Of a DNA stretch of 64,000 nt, positions 53,366 to 64,000 are shown piece after piece (the first letter of the stretch is position 1; each line of letters starts with the position of its first letter). Source of the stretch: Diphasiastrum complanatum (taxonomy: Eukaryota; Streptophyta; Lycopodiopsida; Lycopodiales; Lycopodiaceae); the NCBI GenBank assembly GCA_029204225.1, contig CM055093.1, positions 2,706,887 to 2,770,886 on the forward strand, read 5' to 3'. The notes below the pieces were generated by a model, which worked only from the letters and a program-made list of their open reading frames with translations, had not been told where the DNA came from and did not search any database. Position numbers and translations under genes: made by a program.

Positions 53366-56280
53366 TTAAATGACAAGAAAAAGTTAAAGCAATTTAAAGG
53401 TGAGTGCTACTATTGTGAAAAAAAAGGCCATATGGTGAGAAGCTGTAGGGCAAAGCAAGCAGATGAGAAGAATGGCACCTTAAAGCCATATGCAAAGGGT
53501 GCCAAAGGCAAGCAAGAAGCCAACAATGTGCAAACAGAGTTGGAATTATTTATTGTCATTGAAGAATTATCTGTTGAAGCACAGTCATCCGACTACAAGT
53601 CGTGGGTTTTGGATAGTGAGGCATCCCGACATATGACCGGTAAGAAAGACTGATATATTTCTTTGTGGCCTCTTAAGGAAGCCATTACAGTAACTGTTGG
53701 GAATAATGTTAAGTGCCCTGCAGAAGGAACTGACACGATATATTTTGTGACAACAAATGGTGAAACCAGAAAGTTGTCTGATGTGCTTTATGTTCTTGAG
53801 ATTGCGAAGAATATGTTGTTTGTTTTTGCAATAACAAATTGCAACTTGATGATATGTCTTTTTATTTCATGTTAATCGTCGATGATTTCAGTAGAAAGAT
53901 ATGGGTGTATTTCTTCGTGACGCTTTTGGAAATTTCAAAACGTGGCACAAGCTTGTTGAGAATGAGAAAGGTTCGAAACTGGAAAAGTTTTGCATGGATC
54001 GTGGAGGAGAGTTTTGTTCAAATGCTTTTAATGACTATTGTAAAGAGCATGGCATTAAGCGCCAACTCACTGCTACGCAACGCCTCAGCAAAACAGCATC
54101 GTTGAAATAGAATTGTTATGGAGATGGCTCATTGTATGTTGAAAGCGAAGGAATTGCCTAATTCATTTTGGACAGAAGCAGTAAAAACAACATTTTACAT
54201 TTTGAATAGAACCTACACAAAGGCAGTCATAGGTATGACACCTCATGAGGTCTATTGTGGTAAGAAACCTTTAGTTGCTCATTTTCGAGTCTTTGATTAG
54301 AATGTTATGCACATGTACCAGATTCTGATCGCAAGAAATTAGATTCCAAAAGCAGAGTATGTATTTTTTTGGGCTATAGTGATGAATCAAAGGCATGCGA
54401 AATCTATGACAAAGAGGCAAAGAAAATACTTATGAGTCGAGATGTTGTTTTTGATGAAGGACCACATTCAGTGGCAGGAGATAGCCAGGCCACTTTATCA
54501 TCAAACAAAAAAATAGCTCACCAAGTGCCTTACCCAATGGCTAGTATTCCTTTGAAGGAGGAGGATACCTCAAAGAATGAGGAGGAGAAAACAGAAAGCA
54601 AGTCTGTCACGACACCACAAGGAAAGCCACCTTCATTGTGGGCTAGGCGGCTCTTTGACGAAGGGGACATTCCCACGATACTTGAATCACCTGCAGATGG
54701 GCCCCGAAGGTCAAAGAGAATAGAGGAGCAATTGAGGGCATCAGGACATATAGTGAACTTGGCACTAATGGATGAAATTATGGAAATACATGAGCCAACA
54801 AATGTGGATGAGGCTATGGCTAGTCCAGAATGGAAGGAGTCCATGCAAGCTGAGTATGATAGCTGCTATTAAAAATCAGACTTGGGAGCTTGTGAACCGA
54901 CTTCATAACAGGAAAATCATTGGCACCAAGTGGATTTGGAGAGTCAAGTGCAAATCTGATGGCACTCTTGAGAAGTATAAATCCAGGCTTGTTATGCACA
55001 AGGATTTTCACAAGTTGAAGGTTTTGATTTTCAAGAAACCTTTGCTCCCACAACTAGAATAATTATTATTCGTACTATCATTGCTATAGCTACTACCAGG
55101 GGATGGAAGATTATTCAGATGGATGTGAAATCAGCATATCTGAATGGATACCTTGAAGAGGAGATCTATGTGTTTCAACCACCAGGTTTTGAAGTACCAG
55201 GTTCAAAAAACAAGGCTTGTAGACTGAAGAAGGCTTTGTATGGGCTAAAGCAAGGAGCAAGAGTTTGGTACAAACGAATAGATGGTTTCTTTTTGTCAAA
55301 TAATTTTTTTAGATGTGCTTCTAATGCAAACTTATATTTCTACAAAGAGTATGGCAAGTATGTGGTTATTGTCCTTTATGTGGATGATTTAATAATCACC
55401 GGTGATCATGAAGAGATAACTCAAAAAACTAAGGCAATGTTAAGTTCTGAATTTGAGATGACAGATTTGGGACTTATGCACTACTATTTGGGAGTTGAAG
55501 TCTACCAAGATGTAGGAAGTACGTTCGGTTCTCAACAGAAGTATGCTCAAGAAATTCTGTAATCTTATGACATAGATGATTGTGTACCAGTGGCTATTCC
55601 TATGGAAGTGAATCTTAAACTATCTAGTGAAGATCCTTCACCACTTGTCAATTCTACAAAGTATAGGAAACTTGTGGGGCTGCTAATTTATTTAACTACC
55701 ACAAGATTTAAAATTTGTTTTGTTGGAAGTGTCTTAAGCAGATTCGCAAACATGCCTCATGAAAATCATTGGAAGCAAGACATGAGAGTTCTTAGATATC
55801 TTAAAGGTACTTTGAACTATGGTATTACTTATGGTCATGGAGAAATCTTGGCAGGATAGTACTGTGATTCTAATTGGGCTGGAGATTATGATACACGCAG
55901 ACCAATTTCTAGATATTGTTTCTCACTTGGTTCTGAAATTATTTCTTGGAATAGTAAGAAGCAAGCAACCGTGGCATTATCTTCTATCGAAGTAGAGAAT
56001 ACAAGGCAGCTTGTGTTGCAGCTTGTGAGGCAGCATGGATGTGGAGGATTTTAGCGGACTTGGGTGTACCTGTTCATGATGCTACAGCTCTAAATTGTGA
56101 TAGTCAAAGTTGCATGGCTATAGCCAGGAACCCCGTGTTTCATGCTCGGACGAAACACATTGAAATACACTATCACTATAATCAGGAGCTGATCGAGGAT
56201 GGAGCCTATAGAGTTGGCAACAAATGAGAATGTTGTTGACATCTTTACAAAAGCTTTCGGATCAGTTCAACTTTCTGGTC
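53366..56280 (+). pseudogene. Ty1/copia Gag-pol, decayed but nearly complete order
   Basis: Zinc knuckle CYYCEKKGHMVRSCRAK (about 53405), protease active site mutated to LDSEASRHMTG, then the pre-integrase domain is deleted and integrase begins at IVDDFSRKIWVYF. The core has FCMDRGGEFCSNAFNDYC but the motif expected to supply the Glu reads TATQRLSKTASLK and stops. After the linker (GYSDESKACEIYDKEAKKIL) RT follows: NQTWELVNRLHNRKIIGTKW, MDVKSAYLNGYLEEEIY, LYGLKQGARVWYKRIDGFF and the intact VLYVDDLIITGDHEEI. RNase H: WAGDYDTRRP, SWNSKKQATVALSS, NCDSQSCMAIARNPVFHART. Multiple stops and frameshifts. Ends at a polypurine tract and LTR. Confidence 0.92.
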
Positions 56281-56344
56281 ATCTTCTTTAACTTGGTCTT
56301 GGACCAAGATAGTGATTTACATTCGGGTGAATGTTGAGGGTGGG

Positions 56345-56911
56345 TGTTAGACATAAACATTCACCTCTCAGTTTAGTACTCACTAGTTATCCATGAGCTC
56401 AAATTTGTAAGGCCCCCGTTATAAGGAGAAGCCATAATTGAGCACGGTTGTTAGTATGGGGTCTAATGTGAGACCATGATGATTAGGAGATGGTTGGATT
56501 TCATAGCAGAAGTCTTGAGGGGTTTGGGGGGCGGAACCCCCCGAGAAACAGGGGGTTAGGAGGGCAAAGCCCCCCAACGACAAGGTCCCCAAACAGTACA
56601 ACCTCTTCATCATTTGGCCTTCCGACTCCCTATGCAGAAAACACACTTTTGGTGTTTTGCATCCCTTTTGTCCCTTGGTTGTTCGCTCTCTCTAATGGTG
56701 GTCACCACTATATAACTACCACATTGAGAAGCATTCCTCAACAGTTGGAATTTTCTGTTATTGTGTAGATCAGTCATCCAGAGTCTATTCTAGATCGCCA
56801 TTGAAGCCCTTCTCCAGGGTGCACAGATTGGATAGCACCATCATCATATGTATTGGCTTTTATTATCAGATTTTCAGATTTACGATCATTGTCTCTTGTC
56901 TATGCTAAATT
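56345..56911 (+). repeat. 3' LTR of the copia element at 53-56 kb
   Basis: It begins TGTTAGACATAAACATTC immediately after the purine tract TTGAGGGTGGG. A TATATAAC box lies near 56709 with R-like sequence beyond it. The right end is approximate (a CTTGTCTATGCTAA segment near 56905 resembles the complement of the start). Confidence 0.75.
56520..56600 (+). repeat. G/C-run hairpins inside the LTR
   Basis: GGGGGGCGGAACCCCCC (56526-56542) is a perfect 6-bp stem with a five-base loop, followed by GGGGG (56551-56555) pairing with CCCCCC (56570-56575). These lie in U3, upstream of the TATA box. Confidence 0.85.
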
Positions 56912-58525
56912 CAATTGTCAATCATAATATATTATCCTACTTCAATGAAAGGAGTAATGGTAGCTTTTTGCTCTTCAAATAGAGTAGAGAATGTAGAATT
57001 TACATTTGTTCCACTTAAAAAGGTGTCAATGGTGGAAATGTGATCTTTCATGAGTAGATTATGTTAAAATTACATAAGCTAGTTTGAAATTTCCACTTTG
57101 TAAATTGCATTGAGGCCATGTTGTGGGATGTCACACGTGTCAAAAGCATAGAATACTTTTTTTCCAAATCAAATTCTTAACCTAGCTTTGGAATGCCACC
57201 TTTGGAATGAGGCCAAATTGTGCATAGATAAACTAGAGAGATTCTAGGAGCTAGAAATAGCAATTTTTACATTGTTTTGGATCTCAAGATCTCGACCTAA
57301 AAAATTGAGAGTAAGAAATTTCATTGCTTTTATTATTTGCTGAAATATTGACATAGGTCAAAACCTTGCGTTCAAATTCATAGCACCAATACACATCATG
57401 ATTTCCATGTCAATATATATCATCCAATATTTCACCATTTCTTGCATACACAAGTGCGAGATAAATTGACAATGCAAGAGCAATAGACAAACTACATGGA
57501 AATCATGAGGTCTTATAATGATTCCAACCTGCAACGTGTTCCAATGGAGACGAGTTTGGACCAAGGTACTCCTCACTTTGAACTCTCCAAGCAAGGGGGG
57601 TGAATCTTATGACCTAATAGATTAAACATTAGGGTTGGTCTTGAATGGATCATAGAAAGCCCTAAATGCTCAGATCCGAGGCAATCATATATAAATATGT
57701 GATGGATTTGCCATCCAATTATGAATAAAATTGAGATATTCTTTCATGACTAGTTTTTGTCTATCATTTGAGTGATGATTCTTATTGACATTTGGATTTT
57801 GTAATCATTAGAAGAGTTTGAAGGTGCAGATACATTACGCAGGCTGCAGCAGGCCGTACATCCACACATGAGATGTTTAGCATGATTTTGGAGCCAATTT
57901 GCAGAGTTCAAGCCAAGATACGCTAGAATCAATGCATTGATTTGTAATCTAGCTATTGGATCTAGTTTAATTTGGATCTTAAATATGTGCTTTCTCCATC
58001 ATTTCTAGGATCTGCATTTTCAACATGGTATAATATCCATTCCAAGAAATGAGCTATAAATCATACTAGGATCATAGATTTTGATGCAATTCAAGCATTG
58101 ATTGTCATCTAGACACAATCTATGATTTGTACCTTCAATCTTTGATGTATTTGAGTGAAGAGGGATCTAATGGGTTTTTGATTTATAGGGTTTTTAGCTT
58201 CAAAAAATTAGTTGAGGTCATCTCTAACACGATGACATTTGTTTTGGGACTTTGACCTAAAAAAGAGTAACATTTTTAGTTATTTTTTAATGGTCCTAGT
58301 TTTAGGCCAAAATCATGGTTTTTTGTAAGATTTTCTAACTTGCAATAAAAAAAATGTTAAAAAGTGTCTATTTTTAATGAAGCACTGCAATTTTTTTTTT
58401 TGCAAATTTCATAAAACCATCATTATTACATACCGCATAACATTTTAAGACAACACATGATTTTTGAGAGTCCAAATGCCATTAGAATAAAGAAGGGCTT
58501 AAATTATATTATGTATATATTTTGT
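56912..58525. other. Gene-free AT-rich stretch
   Basis: No coding region, RNA gene or repeat recognised between the copia LTR and the - strand DUF7869-like gene. Confidence 0.55.
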
Positions 58526-61500
58526 TCAAAATACATTTTCTAAGAAATTTTCACTAATGCCTCTCAATTCAGAACTTGACACATTTTGAATACTCTCGTT
58601 TTCAGCCGATGAGGTGGAAGACCCGTCTTCTTCATTAGAGTCCACTGACATATCATCCTCAGAATTTGTGTCCAATGTTGATAAAAAAAATCTTGTAAGT
58701 CAATTTTCTTCTGTTGTTGACAAGTTGACGACGATGGTTGTTTCATTAATCCAAGTCGTTCATTCAGTATGGCTATAGTTGACTTTCGTAGACGATTGGT
58801 CATATTAACTCAAAATTAAAAGCCAAAACATCTACATCTTGTAAATTCCAATTATCAACCCTCGGTTGGTTCTTTGGCAATCGTTTTCTCTTGCCCTTTG
58901 GATCTACTTGCAACATTTCATATTCGCACCTTCCCAAAAAAGCATTTGTTGAAGTGGTGCGCAACCAATGGACACGTAGTACTTTTGTCTGATTGCTATT
59001 TTGAATGAAACCAAGTACTTTTGCAATCCAAAATGGATGTCCTTCATTGTTTTCTGAAGCTAGAAGTGCAACAAGACTCCCAATTTGAATTTCATTGAGA
59101 TCACCATGCCACTTTATTTTTGTAGCTTTTACACTTTGCCTATTCTTCCTTGAGCCCACATAAATTTCACGTTCCTCACCTTGCACAAGCTCCAAGAATC
59201 ATTATCTCGAGGGAGATTTGAAGGTTCGACAATTGTAGTTGAAGTTCCTAATTTCTGAGGCCAGTGAAATTCTTCAGTTGTTGATGCATGTTCAAGATTG
59301 AGCAAACTGATTTTTTTTTCCTCAAAAAAGTCCAACCACCAATGCTGATCAAACTCATCAAAAAATTGAAAAGTTGCTTGAATACTTGATTCCAAAAAAT
59401 TTCACGAGGCAAATGGGTCAACCTCACGATGCTCTCTTTGTGTTTTTTGTTCTTCTAGCATGTACTTCAAGGGAGACAACACAACAAGAGGCATATTTAG
59501 CAGAAACCGTATTCCTTCAATATGTAACCATGAATTTGAACTTGAAAATTGTTTGTCCCATAACAATGTGATGCCAATTTCATTGCATTTGATTTTGAAC
59601 TGATGTTGAAAGCTAATATCATTAATAGTAGCAACACAATGATTTGTTTCATTGGACGCCTTAATGTATTCACGAAAATCAAAGTGTGCCTAATTAACGA
59701 CACATTTGGCTTTGGCAAGTATGATTCTTCAACAATGCTCAAAAGCACTGGTAAAGAAAATGCATCTTAGTCTTTTGGAAAGACAACTAAACATCTGATC
59801 AATTTGATCATGGGTGTGACCCACCAACAAAAATCCTTTTTTTATTTTTTTGAAATTTTTTTTTTTCTACCAGCATCGATAAGTAATCTTGTACAGCTTG
59901 ATTTTTATTTTTCTTAGCAGTGTTATCAAAATGCAAATATAGTATTTGTAGAAGATTATCACCAAATTCGCAAATTATCTTTTGTACAATGGTTATGGTT
60001 AAATTTGGATCGTTTTGAACATTAAATAATTGAAAAATACTTTCGACTCCAATGTGCCATTAAACACAAGTGCTCCAATGAGATGAACCTGAATAAAATC
60101 TTCCTCGTTCAAATTTTTTGGCACTCTAACAAAATGAGACAACATCGTTTTCTTCTAATCCATGCCATTGATGACAAGGCCCAAATACTTTTGTGGACAT
60201 TTCAAGCATTTCTTTTGAAGTTTCATCAATTTTTGTCTTTCAATTTTTTATTGATCTCTGTGCACTTGAAGCGCTTTTGCAGCATCCATTACAAAATGTA
60301 ACAATTAAAATATTTCAATAAAATTAAAATAATATCATAACATTAATGATTTGAAAATTTAAAAGTTAGCAAAAAAATAAAGTTTTTAAAGTAGTGAAAA
60401 TAAATTAATTTTTATCTTTCTCAACATTGGTCTTTGCAAGTTGTTTGGCAGATTTTAACAACTCGCATGTCGAATAAACTGTTATTCGTGATTTTTTAGG
60501 AATTTTCACCAAACCAAAATCTCTCTTCCAAATCCTAAGAAAATATGAGTAACTTAAATAGGCAACATTTTTTGTCTTAGCAAACTCCTTGTACATCAAA
60601 AATATCTCCAATTTTGTATAATTATCTAGCAAGTGAAAATATAATGAATTTGGTAATTTCTCTCCATGCACCTCCACAAAATGCTTTAGCGAGCCGTAGC
60701 ATTCAAAGCATCCAAAGACACGGTTCTACCTTGCAATGATCCTTGCAATGTTGGATCTTTTTTAAGTCGTGCATGCATTCTTTGAAGACATGAATTTTCA
60801 ATTGCATGAACAACTTTGTAGGCTTTTCGACAAACCTCTGTTGCATTTAAAAAATATGCATACGAGTTTTTGTCAAGTCTCACTGTGACACACAAATAGT
60901 AATTCTTTTCATCTTTACTTCGCAAGAAAAACTTGGACAACAATTTCTCGATCTTTTTGTTATTTAATTTCTGTAAGCAAGAGGCTGAACAACAAATAAT
61001 GGACCGTACTTTCCGAATCTCGTGTCTTGTAATCAATTGTTTTTGACGTTTTGTCAAATTAGGTGAAGATTTCAAGTCTCTCTTATATCTTTTCTTTCTT
61101 TTGAAATCGGATTTGTAAATTGACGATGTGGCACTTGTAGTTGCTCGAACAGGTTGAGAAGATGTGGGAATGTCTGCCTGAACATCAAGTTGTTGTTGGT
61201 TTGCCTCAGCTAGTTCTGTAGTGCCAGAAAAAAAAGGATTTTCATTAAATATAGCTCTTTTAGATTTGACCAGATTAGGGATTTGAGAAATGGACCTTTT
61301 TCGAATATGTGAAAAACTTGCACGTCGAGGATCATTTGATTGACGGGGATCTGTAGATTTACTTGAATCCGTGACTGAGTGAATTGAATCCTGTGAATCA
61401 TCACTCACTAACTCTTTTGATTGGTCAAAACAATATTGCAATGTTGTTTCTCTACTATCTGAATCAGAAGACGAAGAACTCAAATTTGTAACAAGTTGTG

Positions 61501-61692
61501 TCAAAGGAATCATTTCTTGAAAAGTAGTTAGATGAGGAGTTTTAGATGATGTTGTTGACTGAAAACAGAAAGGGTAATAGGACAAGAACCCGAGGGAGTG
61601 GCTTCATAATAATAGCTTTCATTAGGAATATCAGATGTGGCTACATACTGAGTTACAACTACAAGAATAGAAGAAGAAGAACTACTCACCAT
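58526..61692 (-). pseudogene. DUF7869-like transposase-type gene, broken
   Basis: From 61692 leftward: a Ser-rich N-terminus; a Cys/Lys segment (VRSIICCSASCLQKLNNKKI, then NATEVCRKAYKVVHAIENSC); KHFVEVHGEKLPNSLYFHLL; YSYFLRIWKRDFGLVKIPKK followed by STCELLKSAKQLA. After an AT-rich break (60404-60300) come LGLVINGMD, VHLIGALVFNG, LYLHFDN near 59930, and GFLLVGHTHDQIDQMFSCLS near 59800. The end holds LVALLASENNEGHPFWIAKV and an acidic tail stopping at 58526. This order (CxxC block, D-G-MD, LxxDN, GHTHxxIDQ) matches my memory of the DUF7869 family of transposase-like proteins in plants, algae, oomycetes and animals. Damage: TAG at 60155-60157 in MD(Q)KKT, an upstream TAA, and frameshifts near 60690, 60040, 59760 and 59190. 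An intron may explain the AT break. Confidence 0.7.
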
Positions 61693-61941
61693 GACAAAAA
61701 TCTAAAAAAATAAAAAATTATCCCTATGTTAAGCATAGACAAAAATAAAAATATGAACGTAAAAATTTTACAACAGACCAAATTTTTTTCTTATCCTATG
61801 TTGGTCATAGAAAAAGTTAAACAGACTATGCTAACACTTATAGAACTAGACACTAAAATTTGCAAAGAACACATTTAACCTGAAATCAACAATAACAATG
61901 ATAATTTTCACATGCAAAATACTTCTCTTAAATAATAAAAT

Positions 61942-62040
61942 GTTAGGGTTAGAGTTAGGGTCAAGTATAGGATTAGGGTTAGAGTTTCGTTCTAAAAGCA
62001 GGGTTAAAGTTGATAAACTTGACACATTGCCGGTTAGGGT
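61942..62040 (+). repeat. Telomere-like degenerate TTAGGG tract
   Basis: TTAGGGTTAGAGTTAGGGTC, GATTAGGGTTAGAG and GGTTAGGGTTG recur within 100 bp. This resembles a short, degenerate telomeric-type repeat (plant telomeres are usually TTTAGGG). Confidence 0.6.
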
Positions 62041-62129
62041 TGAAAAACATGACACATTGGTAACCGTAAAGGTTGGTGGTAGTATTGGTATTTTGTGAAA
62101 AAGAGATCCCATTAAAATTTGGCGGTCAA

Positions 62130-62280
62130 TTTTTTCTATTTAAGGACCCACAAAGAAGGACAAGGCACTTCATTTGCGATTTTGTGTTAAAGGTTGTCGT
62201 CAGAGCGATCTAAGCGTTCATTTGATGATCTTCTATAATCTCGCGCATAGCTTTCAGCGAGCCTTTTCTAATGAAGGTGA
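62130..62280 (+). promoter_or_regulatory. Possible promoter and leader of a + strand gene
   Basis: CTATTTAAGG near 62138 is TATA-like, followed by leader-like sequence and AAG|GTGACA at about 62275, a possible splice donor. It lies back to back with the start of the - strand DUF7869-like gene, so the region could be a divergent promoter. Confidence 0.3.
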
Positions 62281-62399
62281 CATTTCTAATTTTTTTCTTT
62301 TTCAAAGTTTTTCTTTATGCTTAGCATAGTATTACAGACATTTAGTTTATTTAAATAGCAAAAGATCTTATGCTAAGCATAGCGTAGACCAACAATTTT

Positions 62400-62832
62400 C
62401 TTTTATTTTGCAACTATTGGCTATGCTCAGCACAGGAAACTAGCTTTCTCTCGTCCAAGTCTTATGTTGAGCATAACATCTTCTCTTTCTTTAAGAGCTA
62501 ACGTTATGCTCAGCATAAGATATTATCATCTTCTCTCCCGACTTCTATGTTGAGCATAGCATTCATCCTCACTCAACACATTTATGTTATGCTGTGAACA
62601 TAAGATCTCCTCATCGCGGTTGAGGAGATCCTATGTTCAGCATAATATAAACGCATTGAGTGAGTAGGAATGCTATGCTCAGCATAGAAGTCGGAAGAGA
62701 GGATGATAATATCCTATGCTGAGCATAACATTAGCTCTTTAATAAAGAGAAGATGTTATGCTCAACATGAGACTTGGACGAGAGAAAGCTAGTTTCCTAT
62801 GTTGAGCATAGCCAATAGTTGCAAAATAAAAG
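62400..62832. repeat. 433-bp foldback: 213-bp inverted arms, 7-bp loop
   Basis: Left arm 62400-62613 starts CTTTTATTTTGCAACTATTG and right arm 62621-62832 ends CAATAGTTGCAAAATAAAAG. The arms complement each other along their whole length with roughly one mismatch in ten, around the loop TCGCGGT. The palindromic motif is spaced about 41-42 bp apart within each arm. Confidence 0.95.
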
Positions 62833-63064
62833 AACTTTCTATCCTATCATTGAAGATACTTATTTTTTTTGGCTTATATACAATTTTTTTTTAAAAAAAC
62901 CTCCAAAATCTACACAAAAATGTTGGTTTCTAATCATATTTATTGTTAAGATTTTAAGAATCAAACTTGAATTTTATTGGATTTGTCTAATAAAATTGTA
63001 CTAAAATGGCAATAATAATTGTATTTTTGCATATTTTTAGAGAGATAGTTTTGCAAAATTAAGG

Positions 63065-63313
63065 ATGTCAAAAATTTCTTTTTGGATGTCGTCCGGGGCA
63101 CAAGATGTTTCATTAAAGAACAAGAAAAAACACATGTTTTATTTTACAAAAGGTGTAAATAACACGAAACTTGATGAACTATTTATCCATGTTGCTGAGA
63201 AGAGCGGAAGAGGAGATAGTCCATTTAAGGTGCAAGGTAGAGTACTTAAAGATCAACCCAACAATGATGAGGAGCAAGAGGGCTTGTCAAGGTTCTTGTC
63301 AAAAAAAACTTGA
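63065..63313 (+). CDS. Unknown 82-codon ORF, possible exon
   Basis: ATG at 63065 opens MSKISFWMSSGAQDVSLKNK, then KKHMFYFTKGVNNTKLDELF and SPFKVQGRVLKDQPNNDEEQ, to a stop at 63313. Composition is coding-like (Lys/Asp/Glu-rich) in an AT-rich setting. I do not recognise it. Its position opposite the DUF7869-like gene and among the palindromic motifs suggests it may be an accessory ORF of the same element, joined by splicing to the block at 63583. Confidence 0.4.
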   Translation: MSKISFWMSSGAQDVSLKNKKKHMFYFTKGVNNTKLDELFIHVAEKSGRGDSPFKVQGRVLKDQPNNDEEQEGLSRFLSKKT

Positions 63314-63582
63314 CAAAACTCGTTCTATTCATTTTGGATGAAGGAATGTTGAAGATTTGACTTTGCCGAGATGAAGTTGTTAAGACATATTTTGACAAAG
63401 CACATGTGACATTGGTAGGTACACTCAAAGAATTTATAAATTTTTACTCGGATCATCAGTCTCATTTAGAATAAATTAGGTTTTGGATTATTTAGTATTG
63501 TAATAATTGCATTCTATGCTGATCATAGATCACATTATGATTATTCGAAGTTCTTTAATATTGTTTTTCTAGTTTTTGTCAT

Positions 63583-63893
63583 ATAGAGCCTCAAACAATG
63601 TCTACAGAACTTGTTGGATGCTGTTGCTGAGGGGAAGGATCTAATCTTCACTTCTCGTGGTTCAAAGTCAATGGCTTTGGGACGTGGCAAAATAGCTTCC
63701 TCCATTGTCCCTTCCAACATTGAGAGTACCAAAAAATCTGCACCTTCTAAATCAGTCCCTTTCCTGAAAAAAAAAAAGATCTCAAACTTCTGTACATACT
63801 GAAGAGGGTGTAAAGAAATTGAGGTCTAGAAACAAATCAATGGCCAAGCGACCCAAAGTAATTCCCTCTGAAGAAAGTAGAAACAAAAAATAG
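63583..63893 (+). pseudogene. Unknown basic ORF, possible last exon, one frameshift
   Basis: After a pyrimidine-rich stretch ending CATATAG (63582), the frame LQNLLDAVAEGKDLIFTSRG, SKSMALGRGKIASSIV, ESTKKSAPSKSVPFLKK runs into an 11-A tract (about 63768-63778); one frame over it continues as RSQTSVHTEEGVKKLRSRNK and MAKRPKVIPSEESRNKK to TAG at 63891. The Lys/Arg/Ser-rich make-up suggests a nuclear, nucleic-acid-binding tail. The homopolymer could be a true frameshift or a sequencing error. Confidence 0.35.
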
Positions 63894-64000
63894 AGAAGTC
63901 CACATTAATTTTGCTTGGAGCCTCCATCCAACCTCTAAGAGATTCATCTGAGATTTCCAAACTTAGAGATGAAATTCATAAAACAAAAAAAATTACAAAA

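Larger units (their letters stand above)
61725..63527. repeat. Cluster of ~15 palindromic TATGCTNAGCATA motifs
   Basis: Copies (some with one or two mismatches) begin near 61725, 61796, 62316, 62369, 62422, 62463, 62505, 62546, 62587, 62632, 62674, 62715, 62757, 62799 and 63515. The motif is its own reverse complement. The cluster starts about 30 bp beyond the DUF7869-like gene start and is not seen in the retroelement parts of the window, which suggests subterminal transposase-binding sites or a shared promoter element. Confidence 0.9.

Overview
The window is nuclear DNA from a land plant. It carries one intact, intron-containing Aux/IAA auxin-response repressor gene (CDS 49409-52089, + strand) inside a large, nested graveyard of retrotransposons. 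No operons, Shine-Dalgarno sites or dense bacterial coding are present. The LTR elements use plant-type primer sites (TGGTATCAGAGC, initiator-Met tRNA) and the introns are GT-AG. The Aux/IAA protein is about 572 residues, longer than most flowering-plant members. Together with the heavy repeat load and a DUF7869-like transposase gene, this suggests a non-seed plant (moss, lycophyte or fern), but that is inference.

Layout. 0-7.1 kb: Ty3/gypsy remnant on the - strand (gag/protease at 3.7-5.4 kb, RT at 0.73-1.36 kb) split by a decayed Ty1/copia element (1.37-3.7 kb), then a 346-bp tandem duplication. 7.2-14.8 kb: elements whose internal region codes only for an acidic, gypsy-like Gag, with no pol between Gag and the 3' LTR, plus LTRs of two kinds; host-like sequence lies at 11.8-13.4 kb. 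15-17.6 kb: mostly unclassified, with one copia scrap. 17.6-25.3 kb: a - strand copia element into which a + strand copia element inserted (TSD TATCT); the inner element has lost RT/RNase H and carries a 565-bp tail also found in the 1.4-3.7 kb element. 25.3-32.4 kb: small gypsy and copia fragments, a tRNA-Asp-like 5' half, a 148-bp tandem repeat, and a copia RT-RNase H end with its 3' LTR. 32.4-36.1 kb: AT-rich, no gene seen. 36.1-46.1 kb: three copia remnants, one split by a 4.77-kb non-autonomous LTR element with 1.2-kb near-identical LTRs and TSD TTGAG. 46.1-53.2 kb: minisatellite and G-tracts, a GC-rich promoter region, the Aux/IAA gene and its 3' flank. 53.2-56.9 kb: a decayed + strand copia element. 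58.5-63.9 kb: a broken - strand gene resembling the DUF7869 transposase-like family, next to a 433-bp near-perfect hairpin and about fifteen copies of a palindromic 13-mer (TATGCTNAGCATA), with a small unknown + strand gene beyond.

Only the Aux/IAA gene looks functional. Every pol-bearing element has frameshifts, stops, lost catalytic residues or missing domains. The best candidate for something undescribed is the 58.5-63.9 kb unit: a putative DNA transposon made of a DUF7869-like protein, palindromic subterminal-type repeats and a long foldback structure.
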